Positions 1 to 6,624 of a DNA stretch of 13,904 nt are shown piece after piece. The position numbers and the translations under genes were made by a program. The DNA comes from JAENVT01 sp031373785 (GTDB lineage: Bacteria; Actinomycetota; Acidimicrobiia; Acidimicrobiales; Ilumatobacteraceae). The notes below the pieces were generated by a model. That model worked only from the letters and a program-made list of their open reading frames with translations, did no database searches and was not told the origin of the DNA. Location: the NCBI GenBank assembly GCA_031373785.1, contig JANMNE010000268.1:1-13904 (forward strand). Direction: 5' to 3'. Position 1 is the stretch's first letter; every line of letters starts with the position of its first letter.

Positions 1-142
1 TCCACGACACGGTGCCGCCACAGGCCACCGAGGCCGTGATGTTGGAGTGGTGGGCACTCGCTGTGCCACCAAACGCTGGTACGACCACAATCGCGCCGAG
101 CAATACCAAGATTGCTGTACAAATCCGCCGTATCTGTCGCAT
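1..142 (-). CDS. Exported protein of unknown function, N-terminal fragment (runs off the window)
   Basis: The first 47 codons of a protein whose remainder lies beyond the left edge. The N-terminus is a textbook Sec signal peptide: basic start (MRQIRR), a hydrophobic core of about 17 residues (AILVLLGAIVVVPAFGG), and a likely signal peptidase I site after ASA at about residue 30, leaving a mature start HHSNITASVACGG. There is no lipobox cysteine near the cleavage site. The mature start, with alternating polar and hydrophobic residues and a Cys before GGTVSW, resembles the beginning of Ig-like beta-sandwich domains in actinobacterial surface proteins; that is inference only. The ATG at 142 has GGAAG four bases upstream, a moderate ribosome binding site. 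It is separated from rimM by 223 bp and is probably a separate transcription unit. Function is not recognisable from this fragment. Confidence 0.75.
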   Translation of the reverse strand, partial: MRQIRRICTAILVLLGAIVVVPAFGGTASAHHSNITASVACGGTVSW

Positions 143-162
143 GATGCTTCCGCTCTGTGAGG

Positions 163-185
163 CCGATCGTCCGCCGGATGATCGG
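163..185. repeat. Imperfect inverted repeat upstream of the exported-protein gene
   Basis: CCGATC at 163-168 is mirrored by GATCGG at 180-185, with an inner TCC/GGA pairing around a three-base loop and one mismatch between the two blocks. It ends about 20 bp before the ATG at 142, a suitable place for an operator or leader hairpin. No regulator is identified, and a dyad this short could occur by chance in GC-rich DNA. Confidence 0.3.
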
Positions 186-309
186 GTTGTGTTTTCACTG
201 ACGTGCGGGGTTTCGCTCTTGCTCCTCGCTGGCGAAGCGACCAATTACGGCCAGCAAGTCAATGCATCCACGTGTCACTCACCGTAGCGGTCGAACCCTC
301 AGAGTGAAA

Positions 310-339
310 TGGGCTGTTCGGCCCAAATGCTGCATTTGG
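310..339 (-). terminator. Candidate terminator of the rimM operon (two overlapping hairpins)
   Basis: Starting 26 bases after the rimM stop, the minus-strand transcript can form a perfect 8-bp stem (CCAAATGC with GCATTTGG, 339-323) and, overlapping its 3' arm, a second stem of TGGGC with GCCCA around a six-base loop (325-310). ATTTCACTCT follows. There is no true U-tract, so it is not a classical intrinsic terminator. Its position, between the last gene of a run and an unrelated gene with its own spacing, is what favours termination or 3'-end stabilisation. On DNA the 17-bp palindrome at 323-339 could instead be a protein-binding site. Confidence 0.4.
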
Positions 340-365
340 AAGGTGTCGTCCGTCACCCGGGGTCG

Positions 366-845
366 TCAGAGGTCGAACAGGCCCTCAGGGGGATCGATGA
401 TCGCGACACCATCGACGCAGCTCACGACGAAGATCACTGGAATCAGCGCGCCGGTGTCGAGCTCGAGGATGTCGTGTGCGGGGTTGTCGATCACGGCAAC
501 ACAGGTCCCGCGGTCGACGCCGTGCTGATCGACGACGCGCGACCCGATCAGCTCGTGCACCCACAGCGCATCGTCGTCGCCATCGACGTCGATCGGCTCG
601 GCCTGCAGCACCGAGTTGGTCAGCTTCTCGGCGGCGGTTCGGTCGTCGACGCCGACGAAACGCACGAGCCACCGCTGCGGTTGCAGGCGCGACTCGGCGA
701 CGGTCAGCCACTGGGTGCCCGCCAGGAGCCAGGCACCAGGTGCAAGACGTTCGACTCGATCGGTGATCAGGGTGACGTACAGTTCGCCCTGCACACCATG
801 AGCGCGGCCGATGCGCCCGACTTCGCGCAACGCGTCAGTCGACAA
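366..845 (-). CDS. rimM: 16S rRNA processing protein RimM
   Basis: Ribosome maturation factor that binds ribosomal protein uS19 and helps assemble the head of the 30S subunit. The N-terminal RimM domain carries the family signature GRIGRAHGVQGE (residues 10-21 from the TTG start). The C-terminal PRC beta-barrel starts near ALWVHELIG and includes DNPAHDILELDTG and the family ending DPPEGLFDL. At 159 residues it is close to the usual 165-175. Start choice: TTG at 845 overlaps khpA by 11 bp, leaves little before the first conserved residues, and has GAGG about 12 bases upstream. An in-frame ATG at 869 would add MASRSTST and overlap khpA by 35 bp but lacks a visible ribosome binding site. Further in-frame codons upstream are khpA in another frame. 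It is the last gene of the rpsP-khpA-rimM run; trmD does not follow. Confidence 0.92.
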   Translation of the reverse strand: MSTDALREVGRIGRAHGVQGELYVTLITDRVERLAPGAWLLAGTQWLTVAESRLQPQRWLVRFVGVDDRTAAEKLTNSVLQAEPIDVDGDDDALWVHELIGSRVVDQHGVDRGTCVAVIDNPAHDILELDTGALIPVIFVVSCVDGVAIIDPPEGLFDL

Positions 846-1224
846 AGTCGACGTCGACCTCGACGCCATCACGAGTGGCGGCAGCACGCACGACGGTGCG
901 AATGCTCTGCGCCGTGCGGCCACGACGACCGATCACCCGGCCGAGATCGCCCGGGCCGACCTTGACCTCGAGCTTCAGACGATTCCGACCCTCGACAGCA
1001 TCGACGTGGACGGCGTCTGCATCGTCGACGATCGAACGGACGACATGAGTCAGCACTGCAGTTGCGGTCGGCGCTGCTGAGCCGCTGGTCGCAGCGTGGG
1101 GAACCGACGCCTCGGCCACCTCGATGTCGGCGATGTCTTCGTCGGCTTCGATCTCGGCGGCCGGCTCGACCGAGTCGTCGGACTCGTCGTTCACCGGCTC
1201 GTCGTTCACTGGCTGGTCGGTCAC
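835..1224 (-). CDS. khpA: KH-domain RNA-binding protein KhpA (YlqC family) with acidic N-terminal extension
   Basis: Small single-KH protein usually encoded between rpsP and rimM; in other bacteria KhpA binds RNA, in some together with KhpB. The KH domain covers roughly residues 52-129 and contains the GxxG loop as VIGRRGRTAQSIR (G99 and G102), followed by the last helix and strand ending VEVDVDFVD. Typical family members have about 75-80 residues; this one has 129. The extra 45 or so N-terminal residues are low-complexity and acidic: 16 Asp/Glu and no Lys or Arg in the first 40, including a tandem PVNDE PVNDE. The start is GTG at 1224, which overlaps the rpsP stop as GTGA and indicates translational coupling. 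The KH assignment is firm; the role of the extension is unknown. Confidence 0.92.
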   Translation of the reverse strand: MTDQPVNDEPVNDESDDSVEPAAEIEADEDIADIEVAEASVPHAATSGSAAPTATAVLTHVVRSIVDDADAVHVDAVEGRNRLKLEVKVGPGDLGRVIGRRGRTAQSIRTVVRAAATRDGVEVDVDFVD

Positions 1225-1493
1225 TTGGCTGCTCGGGCGGCGCTGAACTCAGCCATCGCACCCGACACTTCCAGCAACTTCCTGACCCGCTCGGTCGGCT
1301 GAGCGCCGTCCATCAGCCATTTCACGGCTTTTGCGTTGTCGATGTTGAGCGTCGACGGATCGGTACGGGGGTTGTACGTGCCGACGATCTGAATGAACCG
1401 GCCATCGCGGGGCGAGCGGCTATCGGTGGCGACGACGCGATACTGCGGCTGCTTGGTCTTGCCAACTCGGGTGAGGCGCAGTTTTACTGCCAT
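1221..1493 (-). CDS. rpsP: 30S ribosomal protein bS16
   Basis: Component of the small ribosomal subunit that binds 16S rRNA and helps 30S assembly. The 90-residue protein begins MAVKLRLTRVGKTKQPQYR, the conserved bS16 start, and continues with SPRDGRFIQIVGTYNPRTDP and a C-terminal helix containing VKWLMDGAQPTERVRKLL, all family hallmarks. The ATG at 1493 is preceded by a perfect AAGGAG (1506-1511), although the 12-base spacer is longer than ideal. In-frame codons further upstream overlap the end of ffh in another frame and are not part of this gene. It lies 43 bp downstream of ffh and overlaps khpA by 4 bp, so it probably belongs to the ffh transcript, although an extra promoter in that gap cannot be excluded. 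Confidence 0.97.
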   Translation of the reverse strand: MAVKLRLTRVGKTKQPQYRVVATDSRSPRDGRFIQIVGTYNPRTDPSTLNIDNAKAVKWLMDGAQPTERVRKLLEVSGAMAEFSAARAAK

Positions 1494-1505
1494 ACGAATC
1501 CAGGG

Positions 1506-1511
1506 CTCCTT
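1506..1511 (-). promoter_or_regulatory. Ribosome binding site of rpsP
   Basis: The minus strand reads AAGGAG, one of the strongest Shine-Dalgarno matches in the window, 12 bases before the ATG at 1493. It supports the short bS16 start over the longer reading frame. High expression is expected for a ribosomal protein. Confidence 0.6.
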
Positions 1512-1536
1512 GCACAATACGAACGACGAGAGGCTA

Positions 1537-2916
1537 TCAATTGAAGTTCGGGAAGCCACCAGGCATGCCGCCCATACCGCCCAAGTTGGGCAGGCCACGG
1601 CCCGTCTTGCCTTTCTTGCCCTTGCCGCCCATCGCCATGCCACCCATCTTCTTCATCATCTTCTGCATCTCGCTGAACTGCTTGACGAGACGGTTGACGT
1701 CGCCGACCGTCGTACCACTGCCGTTGGCGATGCGAGTACGGCGGCTGCCGTTGATCACCTCGGGCTTGCGCCGCTCCTGCAGAGTCATCGAACGGATGAT
1801 GGCCTCGACCGGCTTCAACTGGTCGTCGCCGATCTCGGCGCCCTTCAGCTCCTTCGGCATGCCGGGCATCATTCCCAACAGGTTCCCGAGCGGACCCATC
1901 TTCTTCAGGGCCTGCATCTGCTCCAAGAAGTCGTCGAGGGTGAACTCGCCCTCCATCATCTTCTCGGCGGCGGCCTCCGCCTGATCCTTCTCGAAGACCT
2001 GTTCGGCCTGCTCGATCAGGCTGAGCATGTCGCCCATGCCCAAGATGCGCCCGGCCATGCGGTCGGGGTGGAACTGCTCGAACTCGTTGAGCTTCTCCCC
2101 CGTCGAGGCGAACGCAATCGGCCGGCCGATCACCTCTTTCACGCTCAACGCTGCACCACCGCGGGCGTCGCCGTCGAGCTTCGACATGATCACGCCGTCG
2201 ATCGCCAGGGTGGCGTGGAATGCCTCGGCAACGCCGACCGCGTCCTGGCCGGTCATCGCGTCGATCACCAGGAACGTGTAGTCGGGCTGCACGGCCTTGC
2301 TGATCTGGCGGACCTGCTCCATCATCTCGGCATCGATCGACAGACGGCCGGCGGTGTCGACGATCAGGACGTCGCGACCGAGGCGACGGGCTTCTTCCAG
2401 ACCGCGGCGCGCGGTCGAGACGGGGTCACCCGGCTCGCTGAACACCGGCACGTCGATCTGCCGGCCGAGCGTCCGCAACTGTTCGACGGCGGCGGGTCGC
2501 TGAAGGTCAGCGCCGACCATCAGCGGCTGGCGACCCTGGCTCTTGAACCAGCGGGCCAACTTGGCAGAGTTGGTGGTCTTGCCCGAGCCCTGCAGACCGG
2601 CCATCAACACCACGGTCGGCGGGCGGCTCGCGTAGGTGATCTTGAGGGTCTCGCCGCCCAGCATGGCGGTGAGCTCGTTGCTGACGATCTTGATGATCTG
2701 CTGGCTGGGGTCCAGCGCCTGACTGAGCTTGGCGCCGACCGCTTGCTCGCGGATGCGGCCGGTGACGTTCCGGACGACACCGACGTTGACGTCGGCCTCG
2801 AGCAGCGCCGTGCGGATCTCCTTCAGCACCTCGTCGACGTCGTCGTCGGTCAGTCGTCCCTTGCCGCGAATCTTCTTGATGACGCCTTCGAGGCGCGAGG
2901 ACAGTGAGTCGAACAT
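1537..2916 (-). CDS. ffh: Signal recognition particle protein Ffh (SRP54)
   Basis: Cytosolic GTPase that binds signal sequences on nascent chains and, with 4.5S RNA, delivers ribosomes to FtsY at the membrane. It has 459 residues. The N-domain (about 1-85) begins MFDSLSSRLEGVIKKIRGKG. The G-domain shows the P-loop GLQGSGKTT (107-115), the DLQRPAAVEQL insertion-box region (137-147), DTAGR (187-191) and SKLDGD (245-250). The methionine-rich M-domain (about 300-425) contains the RNA-binding helix-turn-helix SRRTRIANGSG (391-401). The tail is Gly/Met/Lys-rich. ATG at 2916 matches the family start but has only a weak CAGGCG upstream; the open frame extends further upstream without homology. It follows the lipoprotein gene by 101 bp. 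No 4.5S RNA gene is seen in the window. Confidence 0.98.
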   Translation of the reverse strand: MFDSLSSRLEGVIKKIRGKGRLTDDDVDEVLKEIRTALLEADVNVGVVRNVTGRIREQAVGAKLSQALDPSQQIIKIVSNELTAMLGGETLKITYASRPPTVVLMAGLQGSGKTTNSAKLARWFKSQGRQPLMVGADLQRPAAVEQLRTLGRQIDVPVFSEPGDPVSTARRGLEEARRLGRDVLIVDTAGRLSIDAEMMEQVRQISKAVQPDYTFLVIDAMTGQDAVGVAEAFHATLAIDGVIMSKLDGDARGGAALSVKEVIGRPIAFASTGEKLNEFEQFHPDRMAGRILGMGDMLSLIEQAEQVFEKDQAEAAAEKMMEGEFTLDDFLEQMQALKKMGPLGNLLGMMPGMPKELKGAEIGDDQLKPVEAIIRSMTLQERRKPEVINGSRRTRIANGSGTTVGDVNRLVKQFSEMQKMMKKMGGMAMGGKGKKGKTGRGLPNLGGMGGMPGGFPNFN

Positions 2917-2950
2917 CGCCTGGAAGGTTATCGGCGCCCGCCCGCCCACC

Positions 2951-3000
2951 CAGCGTTCGGCACCTCCGACCCCCATGCGGGGGCCAGCCACCAAACGCTG
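2951..3000 (-). repeat. Nested inverted repeats in the ffh leader
   Basis: CAGCGTT (2951-2957) is mirrored by AACGCTG (2994-3000), and inside it CCCCC (2970-2974) is mirrored by GGGGG (2979-2983) around ATGC. The structure lies between the lipoprotein stop (3018) and the ffh start (2916). It could act as a weak terminator, a processing site or a leader structure for ffh. No U-tract follows on the minus strand. Confidence 0.35.
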
Positions 3001-3017
3001 TGGCGGATCGAAATGGG

Positions 3018-4622
3018 TCAGCCGATGGAGATGATCTCGGCGACGATGCCGCCCTTGACCGCGACGTTGAAGCGGTGATCCGAGAAGTCGGCCGTGACGG
3101 GCAGGTCGACACCGTCTTGGCGCACGACCCGAACCGAGTACCCGAGGAACGATGCCTCCGACTCGGCGTACGAGAGGCACAGGCCGATCCAACGCTGCCC
3201 GAAGTCGACGCCGATCCCCGGCACGGTGACCTCTGTCGGTGCCTCGAACTTCGTGCAAGCCACATCGGTGGATCCGCCTGCCGCAGGGGCGGTGTCTGGC
3301 GAGGGGACCGCTCCGGGATCTTGCCCGGGAACCTCCGTCGTGGCGACCTCGGGGGCGGCTTGCTGGATGTAGGCATCGTCGACGGCGATCACGGTGTACT
3401 GGCCACCGTCGGCGGTGCCGAAGGTGTACGCAGGCAACAGCCAAATCGTGTTGTCGGCGGCCCAGACCATGGTGAGGTCGGCCTTCACGCTGTTCAAGGT
3501 GACGGTGATCGGCGTTGCGTCGACCGGTGCGCACTCGGCCCTCGCCGCTCCTGCTTCGCAGGGGGCGATGGCCGGAGCACCAACGGCCGGTTGCGGAGCA
3601 ATGTCGGTCGCTGCCTTCGTGGCAACTCCGTCGGCGGCGAGCCCGATGTACTGGTTCTGCTGGGTCTTCAACCGCTCGAGACCGGCGGCAGCGCCGATCG
3701 TCGGATAGTCGGCGCCGCGCTCCGGCGTCGCCAGGAAGCCGGAGGCATACGTCACGGTTCCGTTCTCGCCGAAACCGACCGACAACATCACCGGTGCCTT
3801 CATGCCTTCGAGCACGAGCGATGCGTTGACGCTGGCACCCCACTCGTCCGCGTACGGCTCGTCGAACTCGTACGACTTGGCTTCGTAGCCCCAGCCGGCG
3901 AACAGCTGCTTCGCCTTGGCGAGTGCTTCATCCTTCGTCGGAACTCCGGCCGGCGGCTGCGGTGCGGGGCAGTCAGGCGCAACGACCTCCGGGGCGACCG
4001 GTTCGCCGGCCGGGACGGTGCCGTCCGGCGCTGGTGGGGTTGTGGACGCAATCGCGTCGGTTGCGGTGCCGGAGCTGCCGGCCACTCCCTCGCCGATCGG
4101 TGGGTCGATGGCAGCGCCACCCACGGAAGCGCAAGCGACGACGCCCGTGGTCGGTGCGGCACTCAACCACCAGTTGAGCATGCCGTCGGAGCCCACGGTC
4201 AGCACGGCGCCGCTGTAGTCCTCCGGCCCCACGGCCCAGCCACCACCCTGATCGGCCGGCAACGTGCGCACCTCGCCCACGACACCCAGTGAGGCGGCCA
4301 ACGTGGCGATTCGGTCGGGATCGGCTTTCTGGCCGGCAGCGAACGACCACGAACCCGCCGGCCCGTCGAGCGCCGGCAGTTCACCGTCGTAGACGAACTC
4401 CGTCGGCCCGAACACGCCCATCTTCGATTCAGCAGAAGCATCGGCGGTCGACGCGGCGGGAGCGGCGCCACCCCCGGATCCGGTCTGGCCGTTGGCCAAT
4501 TGGATCACCTTGGGCTGAGCGGATTGATCGGCGAGGGGTGTGGTGGTGTTCGGATCGCCGCAAGCGGACAGACCGAGGATGACGACAATGGAGGCAAGTG
4601 CCAGACGGCGTGAGCGAATCAT
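3018..4622 (-). CDS. Uncharacterised lipoprotein with an I78-inhibitor-like C-terminal domain
   Basis: I do not recognise a named family for the whole protein. Its 534 residues begin with a lipoprotein signal peptide (MIRSRRLALASIVVILGLSAC; lipobox LSAC, lipidated Cys21), followed by a low-complexity Gly/Ala/Ser/Thr linker to about residue 65. Two globular-looking regions follow (about 70-180 and 225-420), separated by a Pro/Ala-rich spacer (192-228). A second Pro/Ala linker (422-452) leads to a C-terminal domain (about 455-534) with WIGLCLSYAESEA, VRVVRQDG and a D-x5-NVAVKGGIVAEI pattern, resembling peptidase-inhibitor I78 or potato-inhibitor-like domains; this is recalled similarity only. 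Six cysteines besides Cys21 (164, 218, 355, 364, 456, 482) could form three disulfides. It is presumably anchored on the outer face of the membrane. It lies 43 bp after ftsY and before ffh. ATG at 4622 lacks a visible ribosome binding site. Confidence 0.85.
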   Translation of the reverse strand: MIRSRRLALASIVVILGLSACGDPNTTTPLADQSAQPKVIQLANGQTGSGGGAAPAASTADASAESKMGVFGPTEFVYDGELPALDGPAGSWSFAAGQKADPDRIATLAASLGVVGEVRTLPADQGGGWAVGPEDYSGAVLTVGSDGMLNWWLSAAPTTGVVACASVGGAAIDPPIGEGVAGSSGTATDAIASTTPPAPDGTVPAGEPVAPEVVAPDCPAPQPPAGVPTKDEALAKAKQLFAGWGYEAKSYEFDEPYADEWGASVNASLVLEGMKAPVMLSVGFGENGTVTYASGFLATPERGADYPTIGAAAGLERLKTQQNQYIGLAADGVATKAATDIAPQPAVGAPAIAPCEAGAARAECAPVDATPITVTLNSVKADLTMVWAADNTIWLLPAYTFGTADGGQYTVIAVDDAYIQQAAPEVATTEVPGQDPGAVPSPDTAPAAGGSTDVACTKFEAPTEVTVPGIGVDFGQRWIGLCLSYAESEASFLGYSVRVVRQDGVDLPVTADFSDHRFNVAVKGGIVAEIISIG

Positions 4623-4665
4623 GCTTGTTTGACGTTGCCGGACCGCACGGTGGTTCCCGCTCTCA

Positions 4666-5787
4666 TCAGTCTTCTCGGACCAACGCGTCGATGAACTCGA
4701 CCGGGTCGAACGGCACCAGATCCCCGATCGACTCGCCGAGCCCGACGAGCTTCACCGGCAGGCCGAGCTCGGTCTCGATCGCGAACACGATCCCACCCTT
4801 GGCCGAACCGTCAAGCTTGGTCAGCACGACACCGGTCACCTCGGTGGCATCGCCGAACTCGCGCGCTTGGGCCAGACCGTTCTGGCCGGTGGTGGCGTCG
4901 ACCACCAACAGCACCTCCGTGACGCGACCGGCGCCCTTGGCGGCGACTCGGCGGACCTTGCGCAGTTCCTCCATCAAGTTGGTCTTGGTGTGCAGGCGAC
5001 CGGCGGTGTCACCGAGCACGAGATCGATGTGGCGCGCCGTCGCGCTCTCGATCGCATCAAAGATCACCGCGCTGGGGTCACCACCCTCGTTGCCGCGCAC
5101 CAGTTGAGCACCGCTGCGCTCCGCCCACGTGCCCAACTGCTCGACGGCCGCCGCACGGAAGGTGTCGCCGGCAGCCATCAGAACCGACCGCCCGAGCGCC
5201 GCCTGCTGGGCGCCCACTTTGCCGATCGTGGTGGTCTTGCCGACGCCGTTGACGCCGACGAACAACCACACGTTCGGCCCGCCCGGCACGTCGTCGAACG
5301 TGAGGGCGCGGTCGGCGCCGGAGAGTCGCTCGACCATCTCGGCCTGGAGCGAATCGAGGAGCTGCGCCGGATCGGTGATCTCCTTGGCTTTGACCTTGGC
5401 ACGCAAGCCGCCGAGCAGATCATCGGTGACACGAACGCCGACATCGGCGCGCAGCAACGCTTCTTCGAGGTCGTCCCACGTCTCGGTGGTGATGCCGCCG
5501 CGTGCGCGGATGCCGAGCAGCGTGCCGGCCAGCGCGTTGCGAGCCTTCGACATGCGGCTGCGGAAGTTGGGACGCTCGACCTCGACCTCGACCGGCGCCG
5601 CGGTGTCGAGCGCTTGCTCGACGGTCGGAACCACATCCGGCGGTGCTTCAGGAGGCGGGGACTTGGGGGCCCGAACCGGGCCAGGTGTTGCGGAAGGAGG
5701 GGTGGCGCCGCGGCGCCGATTGAGCGCCACCACGCCCAGACCGACAACGAGCACGACGACAACGAGAACGAGATAGATCCACGGCAT
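4666..5787 (-). CDS. ftsY: Signal recognition particle receptor FtsY
   Basis: Membrane-associated GTPase that docks with Ffh to bring translating ribosomes to the Sec translocon. From ATG 5787 it has 373 residues: an N-terminal transmembrane segment (about 3-22, IYLVLVVVVLVVGLGVVAL) followed by basic NRRR, a Pro-rich linker (29-54), an N-domain (about 75-160) and the G-domain. Motifs visible are the P-loop GVNGVGKTT (178-186), DTFRAAAVEQL (208-218), DTAGR (260-264), TKLDG (323-327) and the closing GLGESIGDLVPFDP (349-362). An in-frame GTG at 5799 would add four residues; neither start has a clear ribosome binding site. The gene starts only 27 bp after potC, so the importer transcript may run into it. 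The partner Ffh is encoded two genes downstream. Confidence 0.97.
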   Translation of the reverse strand: MPWIYLVLVVVVLVVGLGVVALNRRRGATPPSATPGPVRAPKSPPPEAPPDVVPTVEQALDTAAPVEVEVERPNFRSRMSKARNALAGTLLGIRARGGITTETWDDLEEALLRADVGVRVTDDLLGGLRAKVKAKEITDPAQLLDSLQAEMVERLSGADRALTFDDVPGGPNVWLFVGVNGVGKTTTIGKVGAQQAALGRSVLMAAGDTFRAAAVEQLGTWAERSGAQLVRGNEGGDPSAVIFDAIESATARHIDLVLGDTAGRLHTKTNLMEELRKVRRVAAKGAGRVTEVLLVVDATTGQNGLAQAREFGDATEVTGVVLTKLDGSAKGGIVFAIETELGLPVKLVGLGESIGDLVPFDPVEFIDALVRED

Positions 5788-5814
5788 GACGGCGACCACG
5801 CTATCGGGACGGGC

Positions 5815-6624
5815 TCAGCGGGTACCGCCCGTCAGCGGGCCGTCGTCACTGGTCAGGCGCTGCGCTACCCAGACGGGGATCACCGACATGAGCATGACTG
5901 CGGTGGCCACGACTGTGACGATGGGCTGCTGCTCGCCGCGGCTGAGGTTCCGGAAGATCCAGATCGGCAACGTCTCCAACCCGGCGCCGGCCGTGAACGT
6001 CGTGACCACGATCTCGTCGAAGCTCAACCCGAACGCCAGCAGCCCACCGGCCAGCAGGGCGGTGCGCAACAGTGGGAACGTGACGTACCGGAACGTCTGG
6101 AACGTGTGCGCGCCGAGATCGGCCGACGCTTCCTCGAGGTTCGGTGACAGTCTGCGGAAGCGGGCAAGCAGGTTGTTGTAGAGCACGACGATGCAGAAGG
6201 TGGCGTGGGCGATGATCAACGTCAACAGGCCGAACTCGACGCCGGCCTGTCGAAACGCGGCATTGAGTGCGATGCCGGTGACGATGCCGGGCAGCGCGAT
6301 CGGCAAGACGATCATCAGGTTCAGTGACTCCCGCCCGAAGAATGCGAAGCGGTGCACGGCGAGCGCCGCGAGCAGACCGAGGACGAGCGCGACGAGGGTG
6401 GCTCCGGTGGCCGTCTTCAAGCTGACGACCAGCGCATCCCGGGCCCCCTCGCTGTGGAAGGCCGCCCGCCACCATCGAAAGGTGAAGCCCTTCGGTGGCC
6501 ACGACAACGAACTGACCGTGTTGAACGACAGCACGACGATGATCGCCAGCGGGAGGTACAGGAACGCCAACACCAGACCGGTGATGCCGCCGAACAGCAT
6601 GCGGACGCGCCGAGTGAACTGCAT
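5815..6624 (-). CDS. potC: ABC transporter permease, PotC type (polyamine family)
   Basis: Inner-membrane subunit of the importer encoded with the three preceding genes. It has 269 residues with about six hydrophobic segments, beginning MQFTRRVRMLFGGITGLVLAF, as expected for PotC/PotI-like permeases. The cytoplasmic EAA loop that contacts the ATPase is clear: LEEASADLGAHTFQTFRYV (about 163-181) followed by TFPLL. The ATG at 6624 shares one base with the potB stop (TGATG), and GGAG (complement of 6633-6636) sits eight bases upstream, inside potB, so the two permeases are translationally coupled. The substrate is inferred from family type only; related systems carry putrescine, spermidine or other amine or phosphonate compounds. 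It is the last gene of the importer set, with 27 bp to ftsY. Confidence 0.93.
   Translation of the reverse strand: MQFTRRVRMLFGGITGLVLAFLYLPLAIIVVLSFNTVSSLSWPPKGFTFRWWRAAFHSEGARDALVVSLKTATGATLVALVLGLLAALAVHRFAFFGRESLNLMIVLPIALPGIVTGIALNAAFRQAGVEFGLLTLIIAHATFCIVVLYNNLLARFRRLSPNLEEASADLGAHTFQTFRYVTFPLLRTALLAGGLLAFGLSFDEIVVTTFTAGAGLETLPIWIFRNLSRGEQQPIVTVVATAVMLMSVIPVWVAQRLTSDDGPLTGGTR

Larger units (their letters stand above)
143..365. other. Intergenic region between rimM and the exported-protein gene
   Basis: The longest non-coding stretch of the window. From the rimM side it holds two overlapping hairpin-forming repeats (310-339), then about 125 bp with no feature I can name, then an imperfect dyad (163-185) about 20 bp upstream of the next start codon. 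It is less GC-rich than the flanking genes. On the minus strand there is a TTGACT hexamer (complement of roughly 258-263), but I see no well-placed -10 partner, so I do not call a promoter. No tRNA or other structured RNA is visible. Confidence 0.6.

Noticed and set aside
250..290. Possible promoter (TTGACT on the minus strand) for the exported-protein gene
   Set aside because: No -10 element lies at a suitable distance, so a single hexamer match is not enough to call a promoter.
143..365. Possible tRNA or small structured RNA in the rimM downstream gap
   Set aside because: No cloverleaf arms, no TTC loop with paired stem and no CCA end are visible; only short hairpins are present.
1393..2907. 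Long plus-strand open frame (504 codons) opposite ffh
   Set aside because: It is antisense to a gene with full Ffh motifs; its His/Leu/Arg-rich translation shows no domain, and long antisense frames are expected in high-GC DNA with biased third codon positions.
2917..3843. N-terminal extension of the ffh reading frame to 3843, giving 768 codons
   Set aside because: The extension is Arg-rich sequence overlapping the lipoprotein gene in another frame; Ffh homology begins at MFDSLSSRLEG (2916).
2904..4292. Plus-strand open frame of 462 codons opposite the lipoprotein gene
   Set aside because: The Arg/Gly-rich translation has no recognisable family, while the minus strand encodes a signal peptide, lipobox and structured regions.
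4867..6147. Plus-strand open frame of 426 codons across ftsY and potC
   Set aside because: It spans the boundary of two well-supported genes on the other strand and has a low-complexity Arg/Ala/His composition, typical of a shadow frame.
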